Below are positions 7,247 to 15,978 of a stretch of 64,000 nt of DNA, one piece after another. The position numbers and the translations under genes are program-made. The stretch spans positions 1 through 64,000 of the forward strand of contig NZ_JAJMLW010000001.1 of NCBI RefSeq assembly GCF_022669055.1. Reading direction: 5' to 3'. Positions within the stretch are counted from its first letter, which is position 1. Each line of letters starts with the position of its first letter. This DNA is from Adlercreutzia faecimuris. GTDB lineage: Bacteria; Actinomycetota; Coriobacteriia; Coriobacteriales; Eggerthellaceae. The notes below the pieces were generated by a model, which did not search any database, was not told the DNA's origin, and saw nothing but the letters and a program-made list of their open reading frames with translations.

Positions 7247-9817
7247 TTAGGCTCCTTCCACGATCTTGTCGATGGCGATCTGGCCGGTCTCAGCCTCGTA
7301 GGCGTGGTCGAAGGCCTCCGGATACTGCCTGGCGAGCTCGAACACGTCCACCTTCTCGAGATTCACCAGGAAGCTGTTGGTGACCTCGCCGGGTGCGTTC
7401 TTGGAAGTGGTGTTAGACGGGCAGATGAGGTTGTTGGCGCCGGCGCGGTCAAGCTCGCCCAGCACGATGGTGTCGACGCGCGCGCCGTGATCCTGGTAGA
7501 TGGCGTGCGGGATGACGCGCTCGGAGAGGCGGATGCCGCCGAGCACCGCGCCGCGCTCGTTGTACATCTTCACGATGTCGCCGTCCTTGAGCCCCAGGAC
7601 GACCGCATCCTTCGGGTTCACCCAGATGGGCTCGTACATATAGCCATCCGGACCCTTGACCTTGCAGGTCTCGATCTCGCGGCACCAGGTGTTGTCGTCG
7701 TTCTGCGCGTGCACGCGCCAACGCGGGTGGTTGGTGACGAGCAGGAACGGGTACTCCTCGGCGCGCGGGTGCAGCAGGCTCTCGGAGTGGGACTCGCCGT
7801 AGGGAACGAAGTGCGGTACCGGCGGGCGCTCCTCGTCATCCGGGAAGAACTGCTCGAGCAGCGTCGACTTGAACTCGATGAGGCCCGTGGGGGTCAGCAG
7901 CGGGTTGGCCTGCGGGTCGTCGTAGAACGGGCGCATGCCGCGCGGGTCGTCCTCCCAGTCCTCGGCGGTGGGGACCACGTAGTAGCCCTTCTCCATGAAC
8001 TCCTCGTAGGACACCATGTCCTGGACGCCCGAGTTGTCGAAGCCCTTCCTGATGAGCTCGTCCTCGGTGCCGCCCACGTACTCCTCGTACAGGCCGAGCT
8101 TCTTGGCGACCTCGCCCACGGCCTCGAAGTCCGACAGCGACTCGCCGACGTGCGGGATGGCCTGCTCCTCGTGCATGAGCATGTTGTACTGGCCGCTGAA
8201 CAGGTCGGCGGAGATGTCGCGCACCTCCAGCTTGGTGGTGGTGGGCAGGATGATGTCGGCGAACAGGCAGTCGTTCTCCAGCCACGGATGCTGGGCCAGG
8301 ATGAACTCGAGGTTGGGATGCTGCAGGGCGCGCTGCATCTCGTAGCCGCCGTTCCAGCAGGTCTGCCAGCAGGGGCTGTCGGTCCAGATCATGTGGAGCT
8401 CGTAGTCGCCGTCATGCGGGAAGTCCCACTCCACCACCTGGTCCTCGGCGGGGAGGCCGGCGATGACGTGGCCGCCGCGCCACTTGACGGGCGGGTTCAT
8501 GATGGCCTGGGGAATGAGGGTCTTGGGGATGAAGTTCACCGGGTAGGTGAGCATGGCCCAGCCGTTGTAGATGGAGGACAGGTCGGGCTGGCAGGCGGAG
8601 CGGGGCAGCGGGTAGATCTCGTCGATGCCGAACAGGCCCCAGTCCATGAAGTTGATCTGGCCGGCGCCGGGCTTGCCGAGGCCCTGCATGGCCAGCAGCG
8701 CCACCTCGAGGCGAGCCGGCTCGCTTGAGTAGGCCGCGCGGATGAGGCCGCCGCCCGCGCAGTGCGCGATGGAGACCACGTGCTTGGCCCAGTAGCGCGC
8801 CAGCGCCTTGATCTGGCGCTCGGTGATGCCGGTGATGGGGGCAGCCCACTTCGGCGTCTTCGGGACGCCGTCCTCGCCGCCCATGATGTAGTTCTTGAAG
8901 TCCTCGAATCCCACGGAGTGCGTGGCGAGGTAGTCCTTGTCGTAGGTGTCCTCCTTGATCCACACGTAGGCGATGGCGCAGTGCAGCGCGGCATCGGTGT
9001 TGGGGAGGATGGGAATCCATTTGCCTTCGTGGGCGGCGCCGGTGTAGTTGAGGTCCGGGGAGATGAAGATGGACTTCAGGCCCACGTCATGGAGCCAGCG
9101 CACGAGGCGGCCGGGCTGCATGCCGCCCCAGCCCCAGGGAGTGGTCTCGGGGTCGGCGCCCCAGTACAGCACCGCGTCGCCGTTCTCGGCGATGTCCTGG
9201 AACAGGTTCTGGACGTTGCCCTGCTTGCCCACGGGATCCATGCCCCAGATGTGCTTGGCGCCCCAGGTCCAGCCCTCCCAGCTGTCAGGCTGGCGCGCCT
9301 GCAGGGTGTAGCCGCCCATCAGGTCGAGCAGCTTGCCCGGGCAGCCGTGGGCCGCGTGGATGATCTTGGACTCGCCGTGGCCGTCCACCTGGGCGAGCAC
9401 GGCCAAAGGACCGTACTGCGCGTGGATGCGCTTGAGCTCGGAGGCGATGATGTCGGTGGCCTCGTCCCAGCTGATGCGCTCGTACTTGGAGATGCCGCGG
9501 GTCTCCGGGTGACGGTCGCCGTTCGGATCCCAGTCGACGCGCTTCAGGGGGTAGGGGATGCGGTTCTTGGAGTACACGCGCTTCTTGTAGGCGTACTGGA
9601 GAGGCGTGGGCATCGTCTTGTCCTTGGGCTCCAGCACCGCGCCGTTGACCTCGATGCGCCAGGGCCTCATGTCCTCGATGTCGTAGGCGTCGTCGTAGTG
9701 CATCGGGCGGATGCGGAGGATCTTCCCGTCCTTCACGTCCACCGCCGCGGAGTTGGACCCCAAGCCAAATCCGCACAAGCCGAGCGACTTGTAGACAGTT
9801 TTCACGTCGTTTGCCAT
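7247..9817 (-). CDS. bis-MGD molybdoenzyme, pyrogallol-phloroglucinol transhydroxylase-like large subunit
   Basis: Catalytic subunit of 856 residues in the DMSO reductase superfamily. It lacks the usual N-terminal four-Cys [4Fe-4S] motif (only C15 is near the start) and has no Tat signal, two features of transhydroxylase-type large subunits. QPDSWEGW places an Asp-Ser pair at 178-179, close to the Asp174/Ser175 (Mo ligand) pair I recall for the Pelobacter enzyme; His147 in QVDGHGES could match its active-site His. The C-terminal MGD-binding domain is present (FLLVTNHPRWRVHAQNDDNTW). Likely substrates are phenolics such as pyrogallol, catechols or related diet-derived aromatics; catechol dehydroxylase is an alternative. 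It is divergent from a LuxR regulator and followed by its Fe-S subunit. Confidence 0.8.
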   Translation of the reverse strand: MANDVKTVYKSLGLCGFGLGSNSAAVDVKDGKILRIRPMHYDDAYDIEDMRPWRIEVNGAVLEPKDKTMPTPLQYAYKKRVYSKNRIPYPLKRVDWDPNGDRHPETRGISKYERISWDEATDIIASELKRIHAQYGPLAVLAQVDGHGESKIIHAAHGCPGKLLDLMGGYTLQARQPDSWEGWTWGAKHIWGMDPVGKQGNVQNLFQDIAENGDAVLYWGADPETTPWGWGGMQPGRLVRWLHDVGLKSIFISPDLNYTGAAHEGKWIPILPNTDAALHCAIAYVWIKEDTYDKDYLATHSVGFEDFKNYIMGGEDGVPKTPKWAAPITGITERQIKALARYWAKHVVSIAHCAGGGLIRAAYSSEPARLEVALLAMQGLGKPGAGQINFMDWGLFGIDEIYPLPRSACQPDLSSIYNGWAMLTYPVNFIPKTLIPQAIMNPPVKWRGGHVIAGLPAEDQVVEWDFPHDGDYELHMIWTDSPCWQTCWNGGYEMQRALQHPNLEFILAQHPWLENDCLFADIILPTTTKLEVRDISADLFSGQYNMLMHEEQAIPHVGESLSDFEAVGEVAKKLGLYEEYVGGTEDELIRKGFDNSGVQDMVSYEEFMEKGYYVVPTAEDWEDDPRGMRPFYDDPQANPLLTPTGLIEFKSTLLEQFFPDDEERPPVPHFVPYGESHSESLLHPRAEEYPFLLVTNHPRWRVHAQNDDNTWCREIETCKVKGPDGYMYEPIWVNPKDAVVLGLKDGDIVKMYNERGAVLGGIRLSERVIPHAIYQDHGARVDTIVLGELDRAGANNLICPSNTTSKNAPGEVTNSFLVNLEKVDVFELARQYPEAFDHAYEAETGQIAIDKIVEGA

Positions 9818-10148
9818 TCTCGCTCCTCTTTCCTTCGTGATCGATCTACCACTTTCTGGAATTAGCCACGAAAAGTACTTGCGCTCCTCCTGTCCTTCGA
9901 TAAAATCCCCGTTGTCATCCTGCTTTGCACGTTCAGCTTCTTGCCAAGTCGAAGCTACCCAGTACTCTAGTGCCCTCGGGCCCTCAGGGTAATCGCGTGG
10001 GGTGTCTGATTTCCTCGGCGAAACCAGATCACCGACCGTGGAAACCCCTCAGACCCGGAGTAATAGAACGCAGAAAAAACCTGATTTGAACTGGTGATTC
10101 GGCAAGGAGGTTCTGGGGGGAACCTTGATGGGGGAAGGGGTTTGGCAG
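9818..10148. promoter_or_regulatory. divergent control region between molybdoenzyme and LuxR regulator
   Basis: A 331-bp gene-free interval, less GC-rich than its surroundings. A dyad AGCTTC-N10-GAAGCT lies at 9935-9956 and is a candidate operator for the adjacent LuxR protein. A second, weaker dyad CCCT...AGGG lies near 9973-9989. Shine-Dalgarno-like AAGGAGG at 10104-10110 precedes the possible TTG start 10125; GAAGGGG at 10134-10140 precedes ATG 10149. No unambiguous -35/-10 pair was found. Confidence 0.45.
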
Positions 10149-11681
10149 ATGAACGATTCCGCTGTCGCGAGCAGCGAGCGCCCAGGACGGCTCTTCAGCC
10201 CCACCCTGAGCCTCGTCGGCTTCGGAGTGCTCCTCGGATGGCACTTCATCATCTTGTACCAGCCGCTCCCCCTCGCCGAGGGCTTCGCTCCCTCGGAGTT
10301 CCTCTTGGCGCGCCAGGTGATCCTCAACGCGTCGCTCGGGCTCGCCTTCGCGCTGGGGGGCCGCCTCCTCTCGAACCTCCCGCAGGGCGTGACCGCCCGC
10401 TCGAGCGCCGTCGCCTACGCCGCCATAGCCGTGGGCACCGCGGGGAACATCGCGCTGGTGGCGGGCTCTGCCCTCAACATGGCCTGGATCATGGTGGCCG
10501 TGGTCCTCATCGGGGCGGCGGAGGCCGTCCTCACGCTGCTCTGGCTGCGCTTCTACTCCGAGACGTCGGAGAACTACTCGGGGCAGAGCCTCGGGGCCTC
10601 CGCCATCATAGCGGCGCTCATCTGCTTCTTCTCCCATTATCTGGCCTTCGAGGCGTCGGCCCTCGTGCTGATCGCGCTGCCCGTCCTCTCGGGGACCTTG
10701 CTGGTGACGGCCGCCCGGGGCATCCCCCTGCGCAAGAACGATCCCCTGGGGGCCGGCGTCCCCGACTGGGAGAGCGCGCGGCGGCCCTACGCGAAGACGA
10801 CGGCCCAGCTCATGGCGATGGCGCTGTTCTTCGGCATGGCCCAGGGCTGCCACTCGCCCAGCAAGACGCTGCTGGGCATCGCCGACCCGCCCACCATCCT
10901 GGGCGCGGCGCTCGCCGGCGCGGTCATCTTCGCCCTGTATGCCCGCTCGACGCTCCTCCCCAACCTCAGCCCCATCGTCAACACGGCCACGCTGCTCTTC
11001 CTCGGCGGCATGATGGCGCTGCCCTTCTGCGCCGGCTTCCTCTCCCAGGTGGCCGCCGTCCTCATCATGACGGGATTCATCTTCTACTTCGCGCTGACGC
11101 TCATCTTCGTCATCGACCTCGTGCGCACCTTCGACCTGAACCTGACTCGGGCGCTCGGCGCCAACCAGGCGCTTGAGTACGCCATGTTCGCGATCGGGGT
11201 GATATCCGGCAGCGCGCTCTGGTCCGCCTATGAGAACAGCCCCGTGTTCCCGTTCCTCATCTCCTACGCGGCCATCTTCGTGCTCATCGTCATCACGCTC
11301 TTCTTCACCACCGAGCGCCCCCCGTGGGAGGCCGACCGCTACAAGCCGCGTTCCCTCGAGACGTCCTGCGGCCCCCTCGCCGAGGAATCGCCCGAGGAGT
11401 GCCTCGAGCCCGAGGAGAGCGCCTCGGACGTTCTCTGCCAGCGCTTCTGCCTCACCCCGCGCGAGGCCGAGGTGTTCGCGCTGCTGTCGAAGGGACGCAA
11501 CGCCGAGTTCATCCAGAACGCGCTGTTCATCTCCAACCACACCGTGAAGACGCACATCTACAACATCTACCGGAAGATGGGCATCCACTCGCTTCAGGAG
11601 CTCCTCGATCTCCTGGATGCCGAGGAGGACGCCCGGTCGGAGGGCCGAAGGGCGCGAGCCTTGGGGGATGAGACGCGGTAA
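10149..11681 (+). CDS. membrane-spanning LuxR-family transcriptional regulator
   Basis: A 510-residue regulator with about twelve hydrophobic segments across residues 15-400 (an MFS-like sensor region) and a C-terminal LuxR helix-turn-helix (LTPREAEVFALLSKGRN, then SNHTVKTHIYNIYRKMGI, about 435-490). This architecture is characteristic of Eggerthellaceae, where such proteins are known to switch on adjacent aromatic-reducing molybdoenzymes in response to substrate. It is divergent from the transhydroxylase-like operon and followed by an MFS transporter, so it is probably the inducer-sensing activator of the cluster. Alternative starts are TTG 10125 and ATG 10128; I prefer 10149 because GAAGGGG sits 8 nt before it. 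Confidence 0.88.
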   Translation: MNDSAVASSERPGRLFSPTLSLVGFGVLLGWHFIILYQPLPLAEGFAPSEFLLARQVILNASLGLAFALGGRLLSNLPQGVTARSSAVAYAAIAVGTAGNIALVAGSALNMAWIMVAVVLIGAAEAVLTLLWLRFYSETSENYSGQSLGASAIIAALICFFSHYLAFEASALVLIALPVLSGTLLVTAARGIPLRKNDPLGAGVPDWESARRPYAKTTAQLMAMALFFGMAQGCHSPSKTLLGIADPPTILGAALAGAVIFALYARSTLLPNLSPIVNTATLLFLGGMMALPFCAGFLSQVAAVLIMTGFIFYFALTLIFVIDLVRTFDLNLTRALGANQALEYAMFAIGVISGSALWSAYENSPVFPFLISYAAIFVLIVITLFFTTERPPWEADRYKPRSLETSCGPLAEESPEECLEPEESASDVLCQRFCLTPREAEVFALLSKGRNAEFIQNALFISNHTVKTHIYNIYRKMGIHSLQELLDLLDAEEDARSEGRRARALGDETR

Positions 11682-11872
11682 TCCGGCGTCTACCGGGGAG
11701 TTTTCCGCCAATATCAGACTTCCGTGGGGATGTGGGACGGCGGGCGCCCCTGCTAGTCTGACGGTGCCAAGTCACAGAACGGCCGGCGCGCCCCGCCACA
11801 GGCGCCCTGCCCCCCGCTGAAATCCTGCCCGCTGAAACTCACTGCCTTCGCAGGGGATAGTAAGGGGTACTT

Positions 11873-13090
11873 ATGACTAGTTCATCTAGCGCGCAGTTTT
11901 CCATGAGCAGGCGATGGGTGATCTTCTGCTCAGTGTTCTTCCTGGGGATCCTGACTTCCTTCGGCATGTTCAAGGCCCCCACGATGTTCACCACCGAGTT
12001 CACCGCCGAGCTGGGCTTCACCGAGTCCAACATCGGCTGGGTCATGTCCATGTTCACCCTGATCGGCGCGGTGCTGGCCTTTCCCGCCGGGGGCATCCTG
12101 GCCAAGCTGGGGGCGAAGAAGAGCCTCATCATAACCGCCGTCAGCCTCATCGTCGGCGCAGCCGGCGGCGCCGTGGCCCCCAACGCCACCGTCATGCTGG
12201 CGACGCGCTTCGTCGAGGGCATCGGCATGGGCCTCATCTCGGTAGTCGGCCCCGCCGCCGTCGCCTCCATCATCCCGGCCCGCAAGCAGGGCCTGGCCAT
12301 GGGCATCTGGAGCGTCTGGTTCCCCGCCGGCGTGGTGCTGGCGTTCAACGTGACGCCGTTCGTCTACTCGATCAGCCACACCTGGCGGGCGAACTGGTGG
12401 CTCTCCGCCATCCTCGCCGTCGTCGCGCTCGTGTTCATCATAGCGGTGTACGCCACGCCGCCGCAGGAGGGCGACGACGCCGAGCGCGCCGGGGGCGAGG
12501 GCGCCGCGCCGCTCAAGCTCAAGCCCGACTTCTTCAGCATCGTCATGATCGCCCTGGCCTTCGGGTGCTGGAACGTCTTCAACGCCGGCGCCATCGGCGG
12601 CTTCTACCCGTCGTACCTGGCTGACGTCCACCAGCTCGACAACCAGCTCTCGGGCACCGTGTCGAGCATCACCAACATCCTGGTGCTGGCCCTCGGCCCC
12701 ATTTCGGGCATCGTCGCCGACAAGCGCAACATCCACAAGGGCTTCATCGTCTTCGGCCTGTTCGGCGCCGCCATCCTGCTGACGTTCGCCTTCGGCGACA
12801 GCATGACGCTCGTCTGGGTGTTCGTGATCGCCATGAGCCTGTTCTCCGCCTGCTGTTCCACCGGCGTGTTCTCGAGCGTGCCCCTGTACGCCAAGGACCC
12901 GGCGAAGGTCGGGCTCGGCATGGCCGTGGTGGCCTTCTTCCAGAACCTCGGCGGCCTCATCGGCTCCGCGGCGTTCGGCACCCTGGCCGTGTCGCTCGGG
13001 TGGAACACGGCCTCGCTCGTGTTCTGCGTGCCCATCGCCATCGCGGGCGGCGTCTGCGCGCTGCTTATCCGCAACCGCAAGAAGGACTAG
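11873..13090 (+). CDS. MFS transporter, probably for the adjacent molybdoenzyme substrate or product
   Basis: A 405-residue major facilitator with about twelve membrane segments and the MFS loop motif GGILAKLGAKKS between TM2 and TM3. AAGGGGTACTT precedes the ATG. Its placement after the LuxR regulator and beside the transhydroxylase-like genes suggests uptake or exchange of the aromatic substrate. The family alone does not reveal the substrate. It is separated from the regulator by 191 bp and probably has its own promoter. Two strong palindromic terminators follow the stop codon. Confidence 0.85.
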   Translation: MTSSSSAQFSMSRRWVIFCSVFFLGILTSFGMFKAPTMFTTEFTAELGFTESNIGWVMSMFTLIGAVLAFPAGGILAKLGAKKSLIITAVSLIVGAAGGAVAPNATVMLATRFVEGIGMGLISVVGPAAVASIIPARKQGLAMGIWSVWFPAGVVLAFNVTPFVYSISHTWRANWWLSAILAVVALVFIIAVYATPPQEGDDAERAGGEGAAPLKLKPDFFSIVMIALAFGCWNVFNAGAIGGFYPSYLADVHQLDNQLSGTVSSITNILVLALGPISGIVADKRNIHKGFIVFGLFGAAILLTFAFGDSMTLVWVFVIAMSLFSACCSTGVFSSVPLYAKDPAKVGLGMAVVAFFQNLGGLIGSAAFGTLAVSLGWNTASLVFCVPIAIAGGVCALLIRNRKKD

Positions 13091-13101
13091 GGAGTCCAAC
13101 C

Positions 13102-13127
13102 GGCGGCCCGCCCGCGGGCGGGCCGCC
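13102..13127. terminator. perfect GC palindrome between convergent genes
   Basis: A 26-nt perfect palindrome built on GGCGGCCCGCCCG lies 11 bp beyond the MFS stop. It acts with the next palindrome as a bidirectional terminator between the MFS gene and leuS. There is no long T-run. Confidence 0.6.
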
Positions 13128-13140
13128 GCCCCAAGACGGA

Positions 13141-13168
13141 CGAGGGGCCGCCCGCGGGCGGCCCCTCG
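13141..13168. terminator. second perfect GC palindrome, bidirectional terminator
   Basis: A 28-nt perfect palindrome with arms CGAGGGGCCGCCCG, followed on the plus strand by ATTTCC. It lies 23 bp from the leuS stop on the opposite strand. Confidence 0.65.
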
Positions 13169-13191
13169 ATTTCCGTATTCTGGCCGATCGG

Positions 13192-15768
13192 CTACTTCGC
13201 CACGATGTTGACCAGGCGGCCGGGCACGACGACGACCTTCTTCACGTCCCTGCCTTCCAGCACGCGGCTCACGGCGGCCAGGGCGGCGGCGCGCACGGCC
13301 TCCTCGGACGCGTCGGCGGCCACGGTGACCTTGGCCTTCACCTTGCCGTTCACCTGGACGGCAAGCTCCGCCTCGTCGGCCTTGGCGGCCTCGGGGTCGA
13401 ACGCGGGCCACGGCTGCGCGTGCACCGACGAGCCGGGATGCCCGAGCACCGTCTGCCACAGCTCATCGGCCCAGTGCGGGGCGATGGGGGCCATCAGCTT
13501 CACGAGCACCTCGGCCACCTCGGCGTCGAGCGCCTGGTGGTCCGGACACGCGGCGCGCGCCTCGGGCGAGAACGCGCGCAGGTACTCGCCCGTCGCGTTG
13601 GACAGCTCCATGATGGCGGCGATGGCGGTGTTGAAGTTGTTGCGGTCGAAGTCGTCGCTCACCTTCCCCACCACGCGATGGCGCTCGCGCACGAGCTTCT
13701 GGGCCACCTTCACGGCAGCCTCGGGGTCGGGCGCGGCCTCGAACAGCGACTCCTCCCCCGCGACGCCGGCCAGGTCGTTCACCTGGCGCCACAGGCGGCT
13801 GAGGAACTTGGCCATGCCGGCCAGGCCGTCCTCGTTCCACAGCTTCTCCTTGTCGGGCGGGCCCATGAACAGCATGGCCGCGCGCACCGAGTCGGCGCCG
13901 TAGTCGCGGACCATCTCCTCGGGCGACACCACGTTGCCCTTGGACTTGCTCATGACCTCGCCGTTGGCGTCGAGCACCATGCCCTGGCACAGCAGGTTGG
14001 TGAACGGCTCGTCGAAGTCGAGCATGCCGCAGTCGCGCAGCACCTTGGTGAAGAAGCGGCTGTAGAGCAGGTGCAGGATGGCGTGCTCGATGCCGCCGAT
14101 GTACTGGTCGACGGGCATCCAGGCGTTGGCCCTGGCCGGGTCGAAGGGAGCCTGGTCGTTGTGCGGGTCGGTGTAGCGCATGTAGTACCAGCTGGAGCAC
14201 GTGAAGGTGTCCATGGTGTCGGTCTCGCGCTTGGCCGGGCCGCCGCAGACGGGGCACGTGGTGTTCACGAAGCCCTCGTGGGTGGCGAGCGTCTCGCCGG
14301 CGGCCAGGTCGATGTCCTCGGGCAGGCGCACCGGCAGCTGGTCCTCGGGCACGGGCACCACGCCGCAGTCGGGGCAGTGCACGGCGGGGATGGGGTTGCC
14401 CCAGTAGCGCTGGCGCGAGATGAGCCAGTCGCGCAGGCGGAACTCCACGGTGCGCTTGCCGCGGCCCATCTCCTCGAGGGCGGCCACCACGGCCTCCTCG
14501 CCCGGGGAGTGCTTGCCGCCCGCCAGGCCCGTGTAGGGGCCCGACTGCACGAGGATGCCCTCGGCGGCGTAGGCCTTGTCCCAGTCCACCTCGGTCACCA
14601 CGCGGCCCTGCTCGTCCTTGAGCTGCGGGTACAGCGGGTCGTCCTCGCCCAGGATGATGGGGACGATGGGCAGGTCGTACTTGCGCGCGAACTCGAAGTC
14701 GCGCTGGTCGCCGCAGGGCACGGCCATGACGGCGCCGGTGCCGTAGTCGGCCACCACGTAGTCGGCCACCCAGACGGGCACCTTCTCGCCGTTGATGGGG
14801 TTCACCACGTAGCGGCCGGTGAACACGCCGTGCTTCTCGCGGTCGCCCATGGCGCGCTCCACGGCGCTCACCTTCTTCGACGCCTCCACGAGCTCGCGCA
14901 CGGGGGCCTCGTAGTCGGTGCCGGCCACGAGCGCGTCAAGCCCGGCGTACTCGGGGGCCAGCACGAAGAAGCTGCAGCCGAACAGCGTGTCGGCACGCGT
15001 GGTGAACACGGTGATGATGTCGTCGGCGCCCGGCTCGGCCGGCGCGTTGCCCTCGGCGTCGCACAGGATGAAGTCGACGTTGGCGCCCTCGGAGCGGCCG
15101 ATCCAGTTGGCCTGCTGCTGCTTCACGCGCTCCGGCCAGCCCTCCAGCTGATCCAGGTCGTCCAGCAGCTCCTGGGCGTAGTCGGTGATCTTGTAGTACC
15201 ACTGGGTGAGGTCGCGCTTCTCCACCTCGGAGTCGCATCTCCAGCAGCGCCCCTCGATGACCTGCTCGTTGGCAAGGACTGTCCCACAATCAGGACACCA
15301 GTTGACCGGGCTGTTGCGACGCTCCACCAGGCCGCGCTCCCAGAACTTCAGGAAGATCCACTGGCCCCAGCGGTAGTACTCGGGGTCGCACGCCACCACG
15401 GTGCGGTCCCAGTCGTAGGAGAAGCCCATGCGCTTGAAGCTGGCGCGCTGGGTGTCGATGTTCTGATACGTCCATGTGGCCGGATGGCTGTGGTGCTTGA
15501 TGGCTGCGTTCTCAGCCGGCAGGCCGAAGGCATCCCAGCCCATGGGATGCAGCACGTCGAAGCCGCGCATCGTGGAGTAGCGCGCCACCACATCGCCGTA
15601 GGTGTAGTTGCTCACGTGGCCCATGTGGATGTCGCCCGAGGGGTACGGGAACATCTCGAGCACGTACTTCTTCGGACGGGGCGAGTCCTCGACGACGGCG
15701 TAGGCGTCATCGGCCTCCCATTGGGCTTGGAGGCGCGGCTCTATCTCGTGGGGGTTATAAGGCTTCAT
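13192..15768 (-). CDS. leuS: leucyl-tRNA synthetase
   Basis: Class I aminoacyl-tRNA synthetase charging tRNA-Leu. From ATG 15768 ([10 protein letters not shown], with GAGGAG 4-5 nt upstream) it has 858 residues, normal for bacterial LeuRS. The HIGH signature appears as [12 protein letters not shown] near residue 50, the KMSKS signature as [14 protein letters not shown] near 590-600. Zinc-type cysteine pairs (CPDCG, CWRCD) and the CP1 editing domain (TTRADTLFG) are visible. It ends in the usual beta-grasp-like C-terminal domain. No T-box leader is visible upstream. The 947-residue frame on the opposite strand is an antisense shadow. Confidence 0.97.
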   Translation of the reverse strand: MKPYNPHEIEPRLQAQWEADDAYAVVEDSPRPKKYVLEMFPYPSGDIHMGHVSNYTYGDVVARYSTMRGFDVLHPMGWDAFGLPAENAAIKHHSHPATWTYQNIDTQRASFKRMGFSYDWDRTVVACDPEYYRWGQWIFLKFWERGLVERRNSPVNWCPDCGTVLANEQVIEGRCWRCDSEVEKRDLTQWYYKITDYAQELLDDLDQLEGWPERVKQQQANWIGRSEGANVDFILCDAEGNAPAEPGADDIITVFTTRADTLFGCSFFVLAPEYAGLDALVAGTDYEAPVRELVEASKKVSAVERAMGDREKHGVFTGRYVVNPINGEKVPVWVADYVVADYGTGAVMAVPCGDQRDFEFARKYDLPIVPIILGEDDPLYPQLKDEQGRVVTEVDWDKAYAAEGILVQSGPYTGLAGGKHSPGEEAVVAALEEMGRGKRTVEFRLRDWLISRQRYWGNPIPAVHCPDCGVVPVPEDQLPVRLPEDIDLAAGETLATHEGFVNTTCPVCGGPAKRETDTMDTFTCSSWYYMRYTDPHNDQAPFDPARANAWMPVDQYIGGIEHAILHLLYSRFFTKVLRDCGMLDFDEPFTNLLCQGMVLDANGEVMSKSKGNVVSPEEMVRDYGADSVRAAMLFMGPPDKEKLWNEDGLAGMAKFLSRLWRQVNDLAGVAGEESLFEAAPDPEAAVKVAQKLVRERHRVVGKVSDDFDRNNFNTAIAAIMELSNATGEYLRAFSPEARAACPDHQALDAEVAEVLVKLMAPIAPHWADELWQTVLGHPGSSVHAQPWPAFDPEAAKADEAELAVQVNGKVKAKVTVAADASEEAVRAAALAAVSRVLEGRDVKKVVVVPGRLVNIVAK

Positions 15769-15978
15769 GGGGCTCCTCGCGATCACGGATGCGGGCACCC
15801 GCGCCGACGCGGACGCCCGTTTTTCAGCAGCTTCCCATTATAGGGCTATCGCGCGGCGCTGGGGAGATGAGGCGGGGAAGGAACGGGGCGCCCGGGCACC
15901 GCCAGACGCCGGACGCAAGCCCGCCGACGCCGGGCGGCGCGGCTCGCAGAACCCCATGCCGCCGGTTCGGCCCAATCA

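Noticed and set aside
15769-15978. T-box leader before leuS
   Set aside because: No AGGGTGGNACCGCG-like antiterminator sequence or specifier-loop arrangement was seen; the same holds upstream of ilvE.
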